Below are positions 34,608 through 43,659 of a stretch of 64,000 nucleotides of DNA, piece by piece; the first letter of the stretch is position 1; the number at the start of each line of letters is the position of its first letter. The notes beneath the pieces were generated by a model. That model had not been told where the DNA came from, did not search any database, and saw only the letters and a program-made list of their open reading frames with translations. This stretch comes from an uncultured Lachnoclostridium sp. (GTDB lineage Bacteria > Bacillota > Clostridia > Lachnospirales > Lachnospiraceae): NCBI GenBank assembly GCA_948330435.1, contig CAOJBY010000001.1, positions 186,001 through 250,000 of the forward strand. Reading direction: 5' to 3'. A program made the translations under genes and the position numbers.

Positions 34608-35597
34608 ATGTCGGATTTTAAGGATATTCTGGGACATGAAGAGATTATCAGCCATTTACAAAATGCCATTCATCTGAAAAAGATCTCCCATGCCTATATT
34701 CTGGATGGAGAAGAGGGGACGGGAAAGAACCTTTTAGCGGCGGCTTTTGCACAGACCCTTCAATGCGAAAATGGAGAGACATCCCCCTGTGGCACCTGCC
34801 GTTCCTGTAAGCAGGCTATAAGCGGCAATCAACCAGATATTATCTATGTAGAGCATCGGAATGCGGGATCAATCGGAGTGGAGGACATTCGAGAGCAGCT
34901 TTGTGGTGACATTCAGATTCGCCCCTATAGGAGCCCGTATAAAATTTATATCATAGATGAAGCAGAGAAGATGACCATTCAAGCCCAGAATGCTCTTTTA
35001 AAGACCATAGAAGAACCGCCTTCTTATGGGGTGATATTTCTTCTAACTACCAATTCAGAGGCATTTTTACCGACTATTCTCTCCCGGTGCGTAACTTTGA
35101 AGCTGCGACCAGTAAAAGACAATCTTATTCGAAAGTATCTGATGGAAGAACTTCGGATTCCGGACTATCAGGCGGATCTCTGTACGGCGTTTGCCCGGGG
35201 AAATGTGGGAAAGGCCAGAAAGCTGGCGACCTCGGAACATTTTGGAGAACTTAAGGATCATGCTGTTCATCTGGTGCGCCATATGAATGATATGGAACTT
35301 TGGGAGATTACTGAAGCCATCCGCAAGGTGGCTGATTATAAGGCAGATATTAATGATTACCTGGATTTGCTAGTGTTCTGGTACCGGGATGTTCTGCTGT
35401 TTAAGGCAACAAGGCAAGTGGATGGCCTTGTATTTTCAGAAGAAATCAATTATATTAGTTTTCAGGCCTCCAGAATATCCTATGAGGGCCTGGGACAGAT
35501 TATAGAAGCATTGGAAAAAGCAAAGGTGCGCCTGAAAGCCAATGTGAATTTTGAGTTGGTTATGGAACTTCTTTTGCTGACCATAAAGGAGAACTAA
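34608..35597 (+). CDS. holB: DNA polymerase III delta-prime subunit
   Basis: A 329-residue AAA+ clamp-loader subunit. The start MSDFKDILGHEEIISHLQNAI is typical. The P-loop reads GEEGTGKN with Asn in the final position, as in clamp-loader delta-prime subunits that do not hydrolyse ATP. The zinc module has CENGETSPCGTCRSC. IYIIDEAEKMTIQAQNALLKTIEEPP is the sensor region. It is followed by ricT and trmN6 in a compact row, matching holB-ricT-yabB in B. subtilis. Confidence 0.95.
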   Translation: MSDFKDILGHEEIISHLQNAIHLKKISHAYILDGEEGTGKNLLAAAFAQTLQCENGETSPCGTCRSCKQAISGNQPDIIYVEHRNAGSIGVEDIREQLCGDIQIRPYRSPYKIYIIDEAEKMTIQAQNALLKTIEEPPSYGVIFLLTTNSEAFLPTILSRCVTLKLRPVKDNLIRKYLMEELRIPDYQADLCTAFARGNVGKARKLATSEHFGELKDHAVHLVRHMNDMELWEITEAIRKVADYKADINDYLDLLVFWYRDVLLFKATRQVDGLVFSEEINYISFQASRISYEGLGQIIEALEKAKVRLKANVNFELVMELLLLTIKEN

Positions 35598-35598
35598 G

Positions 35599-36510
35599 AT
35601 GGAAAAGGTAATTGGAGTCAGATTTCGGAATGCGGGAAAGGTGTATTACTTTTCGCCCGGAAAGCTGAATATCCCAAAGGGAAAGCACGTCATTGTAGAG
35701 ACGGCCAGAGGGGTAGAATATGGATACGTTGTGGTGGGAACTAAGGAGGTAGAGGGAAGCAAGGTTGTTCAGCCTCTAAAGCCGGTTCTGCGGATCGCAA
35801 CAGCAGAGGATGATGCGAAAGAGGCTTCCAACCGTCAGAAAGAAAAGGAAGCATTCCAGATTTGCCTGGAAAAGATTCGGAAACATAAGCTGGAGATGAA
35901 GCTGATTCAGGCAGAGTACACCTTTGATAACAATAAGGTTTTGTTTTACTTTACGGCGGATGGACGAATTGATTTTCGGGAATTGGTAAAGGATCTGGCA
36001 GCCGTATTTAAGACCAGGATAGAACTTCGGCAAATCGGAGTCCGTGATGAGACGAAGATTGTAGGGGGAATTGGTATCTGCGGAAGAAGCCTTTGCTGCC
36101 ATACACATTTATCGGAATTTATACCAGTATCCATTAAAATGGCAAAGGAGCAGAATCTGTCCCTGAACCCTACGAAGATTTCTGGTGTCTGTGGCAGACT
36201 TATGTGCTGTCTGAAGCATGAGCAGGAGACTTATGAGGAATTAAACAGTCGTCTGCCGGGCCTGGGGGACTATGTAACCACCAATGATGGATTAAAAGGA
36301 GAAGTGCAGAGTGTCAATGTCCTGCGTCAAAAGGTAAAGGTTATTGTAACTCTGGATGGGGACGAGAAAGAGATTCGTGAGTATAAGGTAGATGAGTTGA
36401 AGTTTCGCCCCAGGCACAGAAAAGAAAAGAATGATGTTGCTGATAAGGAGCTTAAGAAGCTGGAAGCACTGGAACGCCAGGAAGGAAAGTCCAAGTTAGA
36501 TGACAATTAA
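35599..36510 (+). CDS. ricT: Regulatory iron-sulfur protein RicT (YaaT, PSP1 domain)
   Basis: A 303-residue PSP1-domain protein. The cysteine set is in GGIGICGRSLCCHTHL and ISGVCGRLMCCLKHEQETYEEL, consistent with an iron-sulfur cluster. In B. subtilis RicT, with RicA and RicF, assists RNase Y-dependent mRNA maturation, sporulation and competence. AAAGGAG precedes the ATG, which is 1 nt after holB. It overlaps trmN6 by 11 nt. Confidence 0.93.
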   Translation: MEKVIGVRFRNAGKVYYFSPGKLNIPKGKHVIVETARGVEYGYVVVGTKEVEGSKVVQPLKPVLRIATAEDDAKEASNRQKEKEAFQICLEKIRKHKLEMKLIQAEYTFDNNKVLFYFTADGRIDFRELVKDLAAVFKTRIELRQIGVRDETKIVGGIGICGRSLCCHTHLSEFIPVSIKMAKEQNLSLNPTKISGVCGRLMCCLKHEQETYEELNSRLPGLGDYVTTNDGLKGEVQSVNVLRQKVKVIVTLDGDEKEIREYKVDELKFRPRHRKEKNDVADKELKKLEALERQEGKSKLDDN

Positions 36511-37237
36511 GTTAAAAGAAGGGGAACGACTGGATGAACTTCAAAGAAATGGTTATTGGATCATTCAGAATTCCAGGAAGTTTTGTTTTGGCATGGATGC
36601 AGTCCTGTTGTCTGGTTTTGCCAGAGTAAGGCCAGGAGAATGTGTGTTGGATCTGGGGACAGGTACTGGTATTATTCCCATTTTGCTGAGAGGAAAGACA
36701 GAGGGCCGTGACTTTATCGGACTAGAGATTCAGGAGGAAAGTGCCGACATGGCACGGCGTAGCGTGGCATACAATCAGTTGGAGAGTTCCATCTCCATTG
36801 TGACAGGAGATATCAAAGAAGCGGCGGCTCTTTTTGGAGCTGCTTCTTTTGATGTAGTCACCAGTAATCCGCCTTATATGACAGGAAAGCACGGATTGGT
36901 GAATCCGGATTGGCCAAAGGCTATTGCCCGCCATGAGATTCTGTGTACCCTGGAGGATGTGGTAAGAGAAGCGGCAAAGGTACTTCGCCCGGGTGGGCGT
37001 TTTTATCTGATACATCGGCCTTTCCGGCTGGCAGAGATTATGACTGTTCTTATAAAGTATAAGCTGGAGCCCAAAAGGATGCGGCTGGTATATCCCTTTG
37101 TGGACAAGGAGCCTAATATGGTTCTGCTTGAATGTCTTTTGGGGGGAAAATCACGAATTACTGTAGAAAAACCGCTGATTGTGTATAAGGAACAGGGGGT
37201 TTACACGGATGAGGTTTATGATATTTATGGCTACTAG
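36500..37237 (+). CDS. tRNA1(Val) adenine-37 N6-methyltransferase family (TrmN6/YabB)
   Basis: A 245-residue SAM-dependent methyltransferase. SAM motif CVLDLGTGTGIIPILL is at about residue 50, and the amino-methylating NPPY motif is in VVTSNPPYMTGKHG. The family modifies A37 in a tRNA, but the exact target in Firmicutes is not firmly known. It overlaps ricT by 11 nt and is coupled to it. The next gene, a lipoprotein, starts inside its last codons. Confidence 0.9.
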   Translation: MTIKLKEGERLDELQRNGYWIIQNSRKFCFGMDAVLLSGFARVRPGECVLDLGTGTGIIPILLRGKTEGRDFIGLEIQEESADMARRSVAYNQLESSISIVTGDIKEAAALFGAASFDVVTSNPPYMTGKHGLVNPDWPKAIARHEILCTLEDVVREAAKVLRPGGRFYLIHRPFRLAEIMTVLIKYKLEPKRMRLVYPFVDKEPNMVLLECLLGGKSRITVEKPLIVYKEQGVYTDEVYDIYGY

Positions 37238-38459
37238 GATAGGATGCCTTATGATTTCACTCATCTTTCTGGCGGGGTGCAGCCGACAGCCAGAAGTAGA
37301 GGTGCCGGTTGTAAAACAGGCGGAGACAACCGCTTCAGAACTAGGGGAGGGAATAGAAGAAGAACTTCCTGATGAGGAGTCTGAAATGATGGTAGAACCG
37401 GAGCCTAAAAAAGAAGAGCCTGAGCCGGAACCGCAGGCAGAAGCGCCGGTGGTAAAGGGAATCTATATTACCGGACCAATGGCCGGACATGAAAAAATGG
37501 CAGAACGGGAACAGCTGGCAGCAGATACAGAACTGAATGCCATGGTGATTGATATCAAGAATGATGAAGGGATTGTGACCTACCGGATGGAAGAACCTAT
37601 GGTGGAGAAACTGGGAGCAGCCACGGCGTATATTCGGGATCTGCCGGAGCTTATTCGACGCTTAAAAGAGGAGCAGAATCTTTATCTAATTGCCCGGATC
37701 GTAGCCTTTAAGGATCCGCTTCTTGCAGCAGAACGTCCGGAGCTTTGCATTAGGAAAAAGGATGGCAGTATCTTTTTGGATAAAAATAATCTGGCATGGG
37801 TGAATCCCTATGAGAAAGAGGTATGGGACTATCTTGTAACCCTGGGAAAGGAAGCAGCCGGGGTTGGCTTTGATGAGATTCAGTTTGATTATATCCGCTT
37901 CCCTACAGAGATTCCTGATGAGGCAGTGGATTATGGAGAGGAAGCTGTAGAGAAGTCAAAGACAGATGTGATTACGGAATTTACGGCATATGCCTATGAA
38001 CAGCTCTCACCCCTGGGCGTACAGGTATCGGCGGATGTGTTCGGAACAGTGATTGACAATGAGAATGATGCGGCCCTTGTGGGACAGGATTATGGAGCTA
38101 TGGCTATGCATCTGGATTACATTTGCCCCATGATTTATCCCTCCCATTATCGGGATGGAGTGTATGGAATCGAGCATCCGGATCTTCAGCCTTATGAGAC
38201 GATTATGGCGGCTCTTCAAGCTTCCGAAGAGATCCTGAATGGTATTCCGGAGGGGGAGCATCGGGCGGTTGTACGGCCCTGGCTTCAGGATTTTACGGCG
38301 ACTTGGATTGCACATCATCAAAGCTATGGTGGGGAACAGGTGAGACAGCAGATACAGGCAGTTTATGACAGCGGCTATAAAGAATGGCTGTTATGGAATG
38401 CCAAATGCTCTTATACGGCCGAGGGGCTTTTAAGTGAGGGACAAGAGGATGCAGGGTAA
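37218..38459 (+). CDS. DUF4015 putative glycoside hydrolase lipoprotein
   Basis: A 413-residue lipoprotein. The signal peptide ends in the lipobox IFLAGC (about residue 20), followed by a Glu/Pro-rich linker (EEPEPEPQAEAP). The catalytic-type domain begins VKGIYITGPMAG and has GVGFDEIQFDYIRFPTEIP, the conserved strand with acidic residues of DUF4015, a family related to TIM-barrel glycosidases. The substrate is unknown, possibly a wall or surface glycan. The start is uncertain: ATG at 37218 or 37227, both near GATGAGG. It overlaps trmN6 and rsmI and replaces yazA in this conserved block. Confidence 0.82.
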   Translation: MIFMATRIGCLMISLIFLAGCSRQPEVEVPVVKQAETTASELGEGIEEELPDEESEMMVEPEPKKEEPEPEPQAEAPVVKGIYITGPMAGHEKMAEREQLAADTELNAMVIDIKNDEGIVTYRMEEPMVEKLGAATAYIRDLPELIRRLKEEQNLYLIARIVAFKDPLLAAERPELCIRKKDGSIFLDKNNLAWVNPYEKEVWDYLVTLGKEAAGVGFDEIQFDYIRFPTEIPDEAVDYGEEAVEKSKTDVITEFTAYAYEQLSPLGVQVSADVFGTVIDNENDAALVGQDYGAMAMHLDYICPMIYPSHYRDGVYGIEHPDLQPYETIMAALQASEEILNGIPEGEHRAVVRPWLQDFTATWIAHHQSYGGEQVRQQIQAVYDSGYKEWLLWNAKCSYTAEGLLSEGQEDAG

Positions 38460-39300
38460 ATTATATTTATGTGCCACGCCCATTGGAAATCTGGAGGATA
38501 TTACGTTCCGGGTGCTTCGTACTTTAAAAGAAGTGGATTTAATTGCAGCGGAGGATACGAGAAATAGCATTAAGCTGTTGAATCATTTTGAGATTCATAC
38601 ACCCATGACCAGTTACCATGAGTACAATAAGTATGAAAAGGGCAGAGAGCTGGTTGACAAGCTTCGGCAGGGAAAGAATATTGCCCTGATTACGGATGCG
38701 GGGACTCCGGGCATTTCCGATCCGGGGGAGGAGCTGGTAAAAATGTGTGCAGAAGAGGGGATTGAAGTAACCTCACTTCCAGGAGCTTCGGCTTGCATTA
38801 CAGCACTTACGCTCTCAGGGTTAAATACCAGACGCTTTGCTTTTGAAGCTTTTTTGCCAGCGGATAAGAAAGAACGTCAGGCGGTTCTTATGGAGCTTCC
38901 CAGGGAAACCAGGACCATGATTATCTATGAGGCCCCCCATCGGCTAAAAAGGACTTTGGAGGAGCTCTATGAAGTGCTTGGCAATCGCAGGCTGACTGTC
39001 TGCCGGGAACTGACAAAAAAATATGAGACTGCCTTTCGGACGGATTTTCAACAGGCGATTCAATATTATGGGACGGAGGAGCCTAAAGGGGAATGTGTGC
39101 TGGTAATTGAAGGGAAGAAGGTAGAAGAGGTCTTAGAGGAAAAAAAGAGGGCGTGGCAGGAATTTTCTTTGGAGGAGCACATGGAGCTCTACGAGAAGCA
39201 GGGCATTTCTCACAAGGAGGCCATGCGGCTGGTAGCAAAGGATCGTGGTGTGTCCCGGCGGGATATCTATCAAGAGTTGTTGGAGAAAAATAAGAATTGA
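38449..39300 (+). CDS. rsmI: 16S rRNA (cytidine-1402-2'-O) methyltransferase
   Basis: A 283-residue methyltransferase. LYLCATPIGNLEDITFRVL at the start, AAEDTRNSIKLLNHF and ITDAGTPGISDPGEELV are the family signatures, and the C-terminus has the RsmI small helical domain ending DIYQELLEKNKN. The ATG at 38449 lies after GAGGGAC and within the preceding gene by 11 nt; an upstream GTG at 38434 is less likely. It closes the holB-ricT-trmN6 block. Confidence 0.95.
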   Translation: MQGKLYLCATPIGNLEDITFRVLRTLKEVDLIAAEDTRNSIKLLNHFEIHTPMTSYHEYNKYEKGRELVDKLRQGKNIALITDAGTPGISDPGEELVKMCAEEGIEVTSLPGASACITALTLSGLNTRRFAFEAFLPADKKERQAVLMELPRETRTMIIYEAPHRLKRTLEELYEVLGNRRLTVCRELTKKYETAFRTDFQQAIQYYGTEEPKGECVLVIEGKKVEEVLEEKKRAWQEFSLEEHMELYEKQGISHKEAMRLVAKDRGVSRRDIYQELLEKNKN

Positions 39301-39301
39301 A

Positions 39302-39333
39302 AAAGGGGCTGTCCTATTTCCGACAGCCCCTTA
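39302..39333. terminator. Terminator after rsmI
   Basis: AAGGGGCTGTC ... GACAGCCCCTT, a perfect 11-bp stem just after the stop codon, facing the convergent abrB gene. The stem is similar to that at 28401-28438. Confidence 0.8.
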
Positions 39334-39385
39334 CTATGTAGAAATTACTTGTCCAATAAAAATTAAATTTGTTAATTACGAATAT

Positions 39386-39640
39386 TTAAATTAATTCAGC
39401 GAGTTTAGCAAGATCTTCGATGGTCTTCTTCGAAACCATCTTGCCGTGGTATTCAATTAAATCTTCTCTCTCCCCTGTGAAAATATCCGTTGGTGCATAC
39501 TTCTTTAAAATGATTTTGTCGTCTTCAACATAAATTTCGAGAGAATCACGTTCTTCAATGTTAAATACCTTTCGTAACTCCATTGGAAGCGTGATACGTC
39601 CCAGTTCGTCTAGTCTTCTGACTACACCGGTGTTCTTCAT
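39386..39640 (-). CDS. abrB: AbrB-family transition-state regulator
   Basis: An 84-residue swapped-hairpin DNA-binding protein. MKNTGVVRRLDELGRITLPMELRKVFNIEE is the AbrB N-terminal domain, nearly identical to the family consensus, followed by DSLEIYVEDDKIILKKY. It probably acts as a growth-phase regulator. The frame extends to 39754, but the ATG at 39640 has AGGAGGAG. In B. subtilis abrB also sits next to rsmI, in opposite orientation, so the placement is conserved. Confidence 0.92.
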   Translation of the reverse strand: MKNTGVVRRLDELGRITLPMELRKVFNIEERDSLEIYVEDDKIILKKYAPTDIFTGEREDLIEYHGKMVSKKTIEDLAKLAELI

Positions 39641-39873
39641 TGTGTCTCCTCCTTCTGCGATAGTAGCACGTTCTTGTTTGTAAGTATAACAAAAAGTTTG
39701 CAAGATTCCAATAGAAATTTTAACAAATTTCGAGGAAAAATGCGAATTTTCCATGTGGAGAAATTTGCTAAGATGTGCAAAAAATGGGGAAAATTGAGAA
39801 AAATATGTGCGACAAACATGAGACGGGACACAAGACCATATATTGATTGTAAAAGAGAAAAGAATGGTACGAA

Positions 39874-40539
39874 ATGTTAAATTGTTTATGGGGGCTCATG
39901 CTCCTTGTTGGTGTAACCTATGGAGCCTTTCAGGGACGTCTTCCGGAGCTTACTACGGCGGCATTGGATTCTGCAAAGGATGCAGTGAGCCTGTGCATCA
40001 CGATGACCGGTGTGATGTCTCTGTGGGTGGGACTGATGGAGATTGCTCAGAAGAGTGGAATGATACGCCAGGCAGCAGGAAAGCTGCAGCCCTTTATCAG
40101 CTTCATGTTTCCGGGGATTCCAAAAGGGCATAAGGCGAGAGAGTACATAACTACCAATGTGATTGCCAATATCTTCGGCCTGGGCTGGGCGGCGACGCCT
40201 GCGGGATTAAAAGCTATGGAAGCATTGGAGGAACTGGAGGAAGAACGACGAAAAGAGGGAGTACGTGCAGGCAGCAAAGGCATCCGGCTTCCGGTACCAA
40301 AAGGAACGGCGAGCAATGAGATGTGTACGTTTCTCATTATAAATATCTCATCGCTGCAATTGATTCCGGTGAATATCATTGCCTACCGGAGCCAATATGG
40401 AAGTGTGAATCCGGCGGCGATCGTGGGTCCGGCGATCGTGGCGACGTTTGTGAGTACGGCGGTGGCGGTTGTTTATTGCAAGATTATGGACGGAAAGAAA
40501 TCTAAAAGAAAGATTTCATCCCCTCATTCTTCAGCATAG
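39874..40539 (+). CDS. spmA: Spore maturation protein A (SpmA)
   Basis: A 221-residue membrane protein of the nucleoside-recognition (Gate) family. It has several hydrophobic segments and NVIANIFGLGWAATPAGLKAME and TASNEMCTFLIINISSLQLIPVNIIAYR, the typical SpmA blocks. SpmA and SpmB together are needed for spore core dehydration. The ATG at 39874 has no strong ribosome site. The gene normally has spmB directly downstream; here spmB is at 53873. The last 38 bp overlap the 3' end of the convergent PucR-type gene, so the C-terminal tail may be foreign to SpmA. Confidence 0.85.
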   Translation: MLNCLWGLMLLVGVTYGAFQGRLPELTTAALDSAKDAVSLCITMTGVMSLWVGLMEIAQKSGMIRQAAGKLQPFISFMFPGIPKGHKAREYITTNVIANIFGLGWAATPAGLKAMEALEELEEERRKEGVRAGSKGIRLPVPKGTASNEMCTFLIINISSLQLIPVNIIAYRSQYGSVNPAAIVGPAIVATFVSTAVAVVYCKIMDGKKSKRKISSPHSSA

Positions 40540-42028
40540 CCAGGCATAGACGGTAAGTGAGCCGGGTTTCCGGACTGTGCAGATCGTCGTCCAACAGGCG
40601 TATCAGCTTGTCCAGACGTTTCATAAGGCTGGTACGGTGAATGAACAGAGCTTCTGCGGTTTTGGTGATGCTCATCTCGTTTTGAAGATAGACATCTAAG
40701 GTTTTTATGTACTCGGTTCCTTTCTTTTGGTCGTGCTCCAGCAAATACAAGAGGTTTCCGGGGATTAGAGATGTAGCAGACATTTCCAGGGTGCAGGTGT
40801 GAAGCAGATAATCCAGAGTGTGCTCCCGAAAAAAGAATAGATTTTGTGTATAAGGTGGTTGGGAGTAGTGTTCCGTCATATAGTGTGCCTGCAGTAAGTA
40901 GTCGTTGATATGCTTCAGTTTACGAAAGCGGTTGCTTAAGCCGGCATAGTAATCCATGCGCCCAATAAATGTGTCGAAGGTATCCAGGATTGTCTCCTCA
41001 TTTTCCTGCAGACGGATGAACCCGATAATTTCTTTGTGGAATACGGATGCATAAAGATTCTGTGCTATTAAGGTGGTTAAGGTTCTGTACATGTAATCTC
41101 TGGGGAGAGCGTTTTTTCCCTTTTTTTCTTTGAGCTTGAAAAGGATCCAAGATTCATTTGGATTCAGGCGAAACAGAGCTTTCTCATCCTTTGTCAGACT
41201 TTCCTGGCGTAGAAGCTTTTGGAGGGCTGTTTCCTCAGAAGATTGTATCTGGCTGTTATTACGCAGGTATTTGAAAAATGCTGTCTGAAAATAGGAAAAA
41301 AAGTGATCGGCCAAGGGAAAATCGCTTTCCCGAAAGGGACGGAAAATGGTTCCGATGCTGATACAACCTACGAAATGTCCCATTGGATACAAATTGTTGC
41401 AGTAATACTGTCTATCCGGCAGATCAATGGATGACAAATAGGGCGTTGTCAAAGCTCTTTCCAGAGTGCATACTTGTTTGACAAGCTCTAAATGGTTTAA
41501 GTCCATATCGTGGGGATAATCGTCAATATGGTAATGAATTTTACCGTGGCTGTCCGGTTGAAATTTCACATTAAAAAGCGACTGAAGTGTATTTCCTACT
41601 ACATTTATAGGATTCTCTAACATATCAGTGCCAAGAAGCAAAAGGCGTTGAATATCAAAATCAGTTTCCTTTTCCAATTCATCCCGCAGCCTTTCATCCC
41701 AGTCATCAAAGTGATCATAGAGCTGATTGACCTGATTTAAAATAGTAATGGGGCTGATCTCCGTTGGAATCCAGAGCATTTGAATGCCGCTGGTAAACCA
41801 GGCGGAGGGGATTCGTTCACCCACACATATGATACCTATGCCTGGAACAGAAGCAGGGGCGGGCAGATCCTTTACCCGCATGACATAAAGACATCCTTCC
41901 GTGAGTGTCATGCCTTTCTCGTAAAATATAGGGCGGCGGAAAATAAGCTTGTGCGTTTCGATGCTATAAGACTTAAGAGTTGCATTTTCAGGCAGATAGG
42001 TTCGGATAATTTCCAAATTTAATTTCAT
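40502..42028 (-). CDS. PucR-type transcriptional regulator
   Basis: A 508-residue regulator. The C-terminal PucR helix-turn-helix is visible in LDVYLQNEMSITKTAEALFIHRTSLMKRLDKLIRLL near residue 450. The N-terminal part is a ligand-sensing region without a clear catalytic motif. PucR proteins usually control breakdown of purines or other nitrogen compounds and sit beside their target genes. It faces away from the ATC-hydrolase-like/GcvT-like/SDR genes, with a 365-bp shared regulatory region, so it probably controls them. GGAGGG precedes the ATG. Confidence 0.88.
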   Translation of the reverse strand: MKLNLEIIRTYLPENATLKSYSIETHKLIFRRPIFYEKGMTLTEGCLYVMRVKDLPAPASVPGIGIICVGERIPSAWFTSGIQMLWIPTEISPITILNQVNQLYDHFDDWDERLRDELEKETDFDIQRLLLLGTDMLENPINVVGNTLQSLFNVKFQPDSHGKIHYHIDDYPHDMDLNHLELVKQVCTLERALTTPYLSSIDLPDRQYYCNNLYPMGHFVGCISIGTIFRPFRESDFPLADHFFSYFQTAFFKYLRNNSQIQSSEETALQKLLRQESLTKDEKALFRLNPNESWILFKLKEKKGKNALPRDYMYRTLTTLIAQNLYASVFHKEIIGFIRLQENEETILDTFDTFIGRMDYYAGLSNRFRKLKHINDYLLQAHYMTEHYSQPPYTQNLFFFREHTLDYLLHTCTLEMSATSLIPGNLLYLLEHDQKKGTEYIKTLDVYLQNEMSITKTAEALFIHRTSLMKRLDKLIRLLDDDLHSPETRLTYRLCLAMLKNEGMKSFF

Positions 42029-42393
42029 GGGAACCCTCCATTAGGGAAAAAGCTGTACATCATTTTGCAGTACAATCAAAAATAGTTTCTTATGTTTGTC
42101 CACGCTTATTTTCTTAAATTATAATACTTTTTTTCCACAAAATCTATATTTCCTCAAAAAGCCTACGATTTGATGACTTAAGAAGCCCTGTCGGTATCTG
42201 TTTTGTGCCCTTGATTTTGCATCCGGCACTGTCAGGGGGTGAAATTTGATGAATATGGGCATAAAAATGTTCTAGCGTTATCTCCAACTTTCATCTTTGT
42301 GCAGTCTGTTCATAATAACTGGAAAAATATATAATATTTTATAAGTTATAGACAATGTGCAACAATGAGTAAATCAAAGAAAGGAGCTAAGTT
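42029..42393. promoter_or_regulatory. Divergent regulatory region with a nested inverted repeat
   Basis: A 365-bp AT-rich gap between the PucR-type gene and the catabolic genes. A nested inverted repeat lies at 42186-42237: CCCTG (42186-42190) with CAGGG (42233-42237), enclosing GTGCC (42205-42209) with GGCAC (42225-42229). A TATAAT sits at 42330-42335, 58 nt before the gene start, with no good -35 box, as expected for an activator-dependent promoter. No small gene is visible. Confidence 0.5.
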
Positions 42394-43635
42394 ATGAGTA
42401 AGAAAATTGCTGAACGCCTGCCAAAGGAGGTTGGCACAGGTCTGTATCCTGTAAAATCCCCCTGGGATAAGATGATTTCTTATCACGATGCCGCCCACTA
42501 CTGCCAGAGGTATACAAATGTTGTAGCTGCGGCGATTATGCAGGCATTCCGGATTATTGAGCCGGATTATGCGGCACGAAGCCAGGCTATGTGCACAAAT
42601 GCGTACAATCGTCTCTATTATGTCAATACTGCAATTCCCGGATATGGAGAGAAAAATGCGGAAAATCTTCATATGCATCCGTTTATGCGGGGAAATTTCG
42701 TAGGCGGCCTGATTGGCGATGCCGGTGATGAGGATCTTTTGATGTGCGGTCGTGTAAATGATTTTGGCACCTACCGTGCGGAAAAGGAGTTGGATATCTG
42801 TTATTGGGATCTGGTAGGAACAGAATTGTGCCGTTCTACTACACAGTCTCTTCAAGCATGTGCGGACTGTGCGGCAAAAATGCGTCCGGACGGACCGCAC
42901 ATTGAGTATCATATGGTCGAGGCAAAAGGAGCCGGAGATCGACATTGCCGTATTGTGGCAGAATGCCGGAAGAAGTTCCCTATGCCGGAACATGAACAGT
43001 GGGAGTGCTTTGGGCCGGTTGCGACAGAAGATCAAATAAAATTTACCAAGGAAGAGGATACGGTGGAAGAGTCCATGATGTTCCGTGAAGACTGCGACTA
43101 CCTGTTCTCCAACGGTACCAACATGGAGAAGAACTGGAAGAGTGCTTATCCTATGGTTACAATGTCCAATGCGGCAAGCTACATCCTGCCTACAATTGAG
43201 GATCTTATCCGGGAGGGAAAGGTAACCAACGAGCATGTGGATTATGTAATCCATTGTGTGCTGGAAGCAGCAGGCAAGTCTACTTTCATTGATGATTTTG
43301 CGAAAGAGGGCTTACGAATCTGGCTGGGCGTACCTCACTCCATCAGTAAGGATGATGGGCGTCTTATGGGCGGCTATTTGGAGATGTTCCTGCAGAGTAT
43401 GCATTTTAACTATACGATTGAAGCATTCAATGAAGAGGAATGTATCTATGTGCTGGATCCCAAAGAGTTAAACAGCTGTGCTTTCGGCTCAACCAAGATG
43501 GCGGATGCTTATCTTTGGTTCTGGTATGGAATGACAAAGAGTCTGGTAAATCCACAGTGGTCTCTGTGGGAGGAGGATTCTCCGGAAAGCAAGCTGCGTA
43601 TTAAGATTGCAAAGAAAGTAGACAAGTTCTGTTAG
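42394..43635 (+). CDS. ATC-hydrolase-like protein, putative catabolic enzyme
   Basis: A 413-residue soluble protein. The middle region ICYWDLVGTELC (about residue 130) and GAGDRHCRIVAEC (about residue 180) resembles the L-2-amino-thiazoline-4-carboxylate hydrolase (ATC hydrolase) family pattern of cysteines and GD-H-C. The match is by eye and partial. The C-terminal 200 residues (from about FTKEEDTVEES) are an extra region I do not recognise. No signal or membrane segment is visible. AAAGGAG precedes the ATG. It is the first gene after the PucR-facing region and is 24 nt before the GcvT-like gene, so they probably act together. Confidence 0.5.
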   Translation: MSKKIAERLPKEVGTGLYPVKSPWDKMISYHDAAHYCQRYTNVVAAAIMQAFRIIEPDYAARSQAMCTNAYNRLYYVNTAIPGYGEKNAENLHMHPFMRGNFVGGLIGDAGDEDLLMCGRVNDFGTYRAEKELDICYWDLVGTELCRSTTQSLQACADCAAKMRPDGPHIEYHMVEAKGAGDRHCRIVAECRKKFPMPEHEQWECFGPVATEDQIKFTKEEDTVEESMMFREDCDYLFSNGTNMEKNWKSAYPMVTMSNAASYILPTIEDLIREGKVTNEHVDYVIHCVLEAAGKSTFIDDFAKEGLRIWLGVPHSISKDDGRLMGGYLEMFLQSMHFNYTIEAFNEEECIYVLDPKELNSCAFGSTKMADAYLWFWYGMTKSLVNPQWSLWEEDSPESKLRIKIAKKVDKFC

Positions 43636-43659
43636 GCGTATCAGAGAAAGGAGCAAAAT

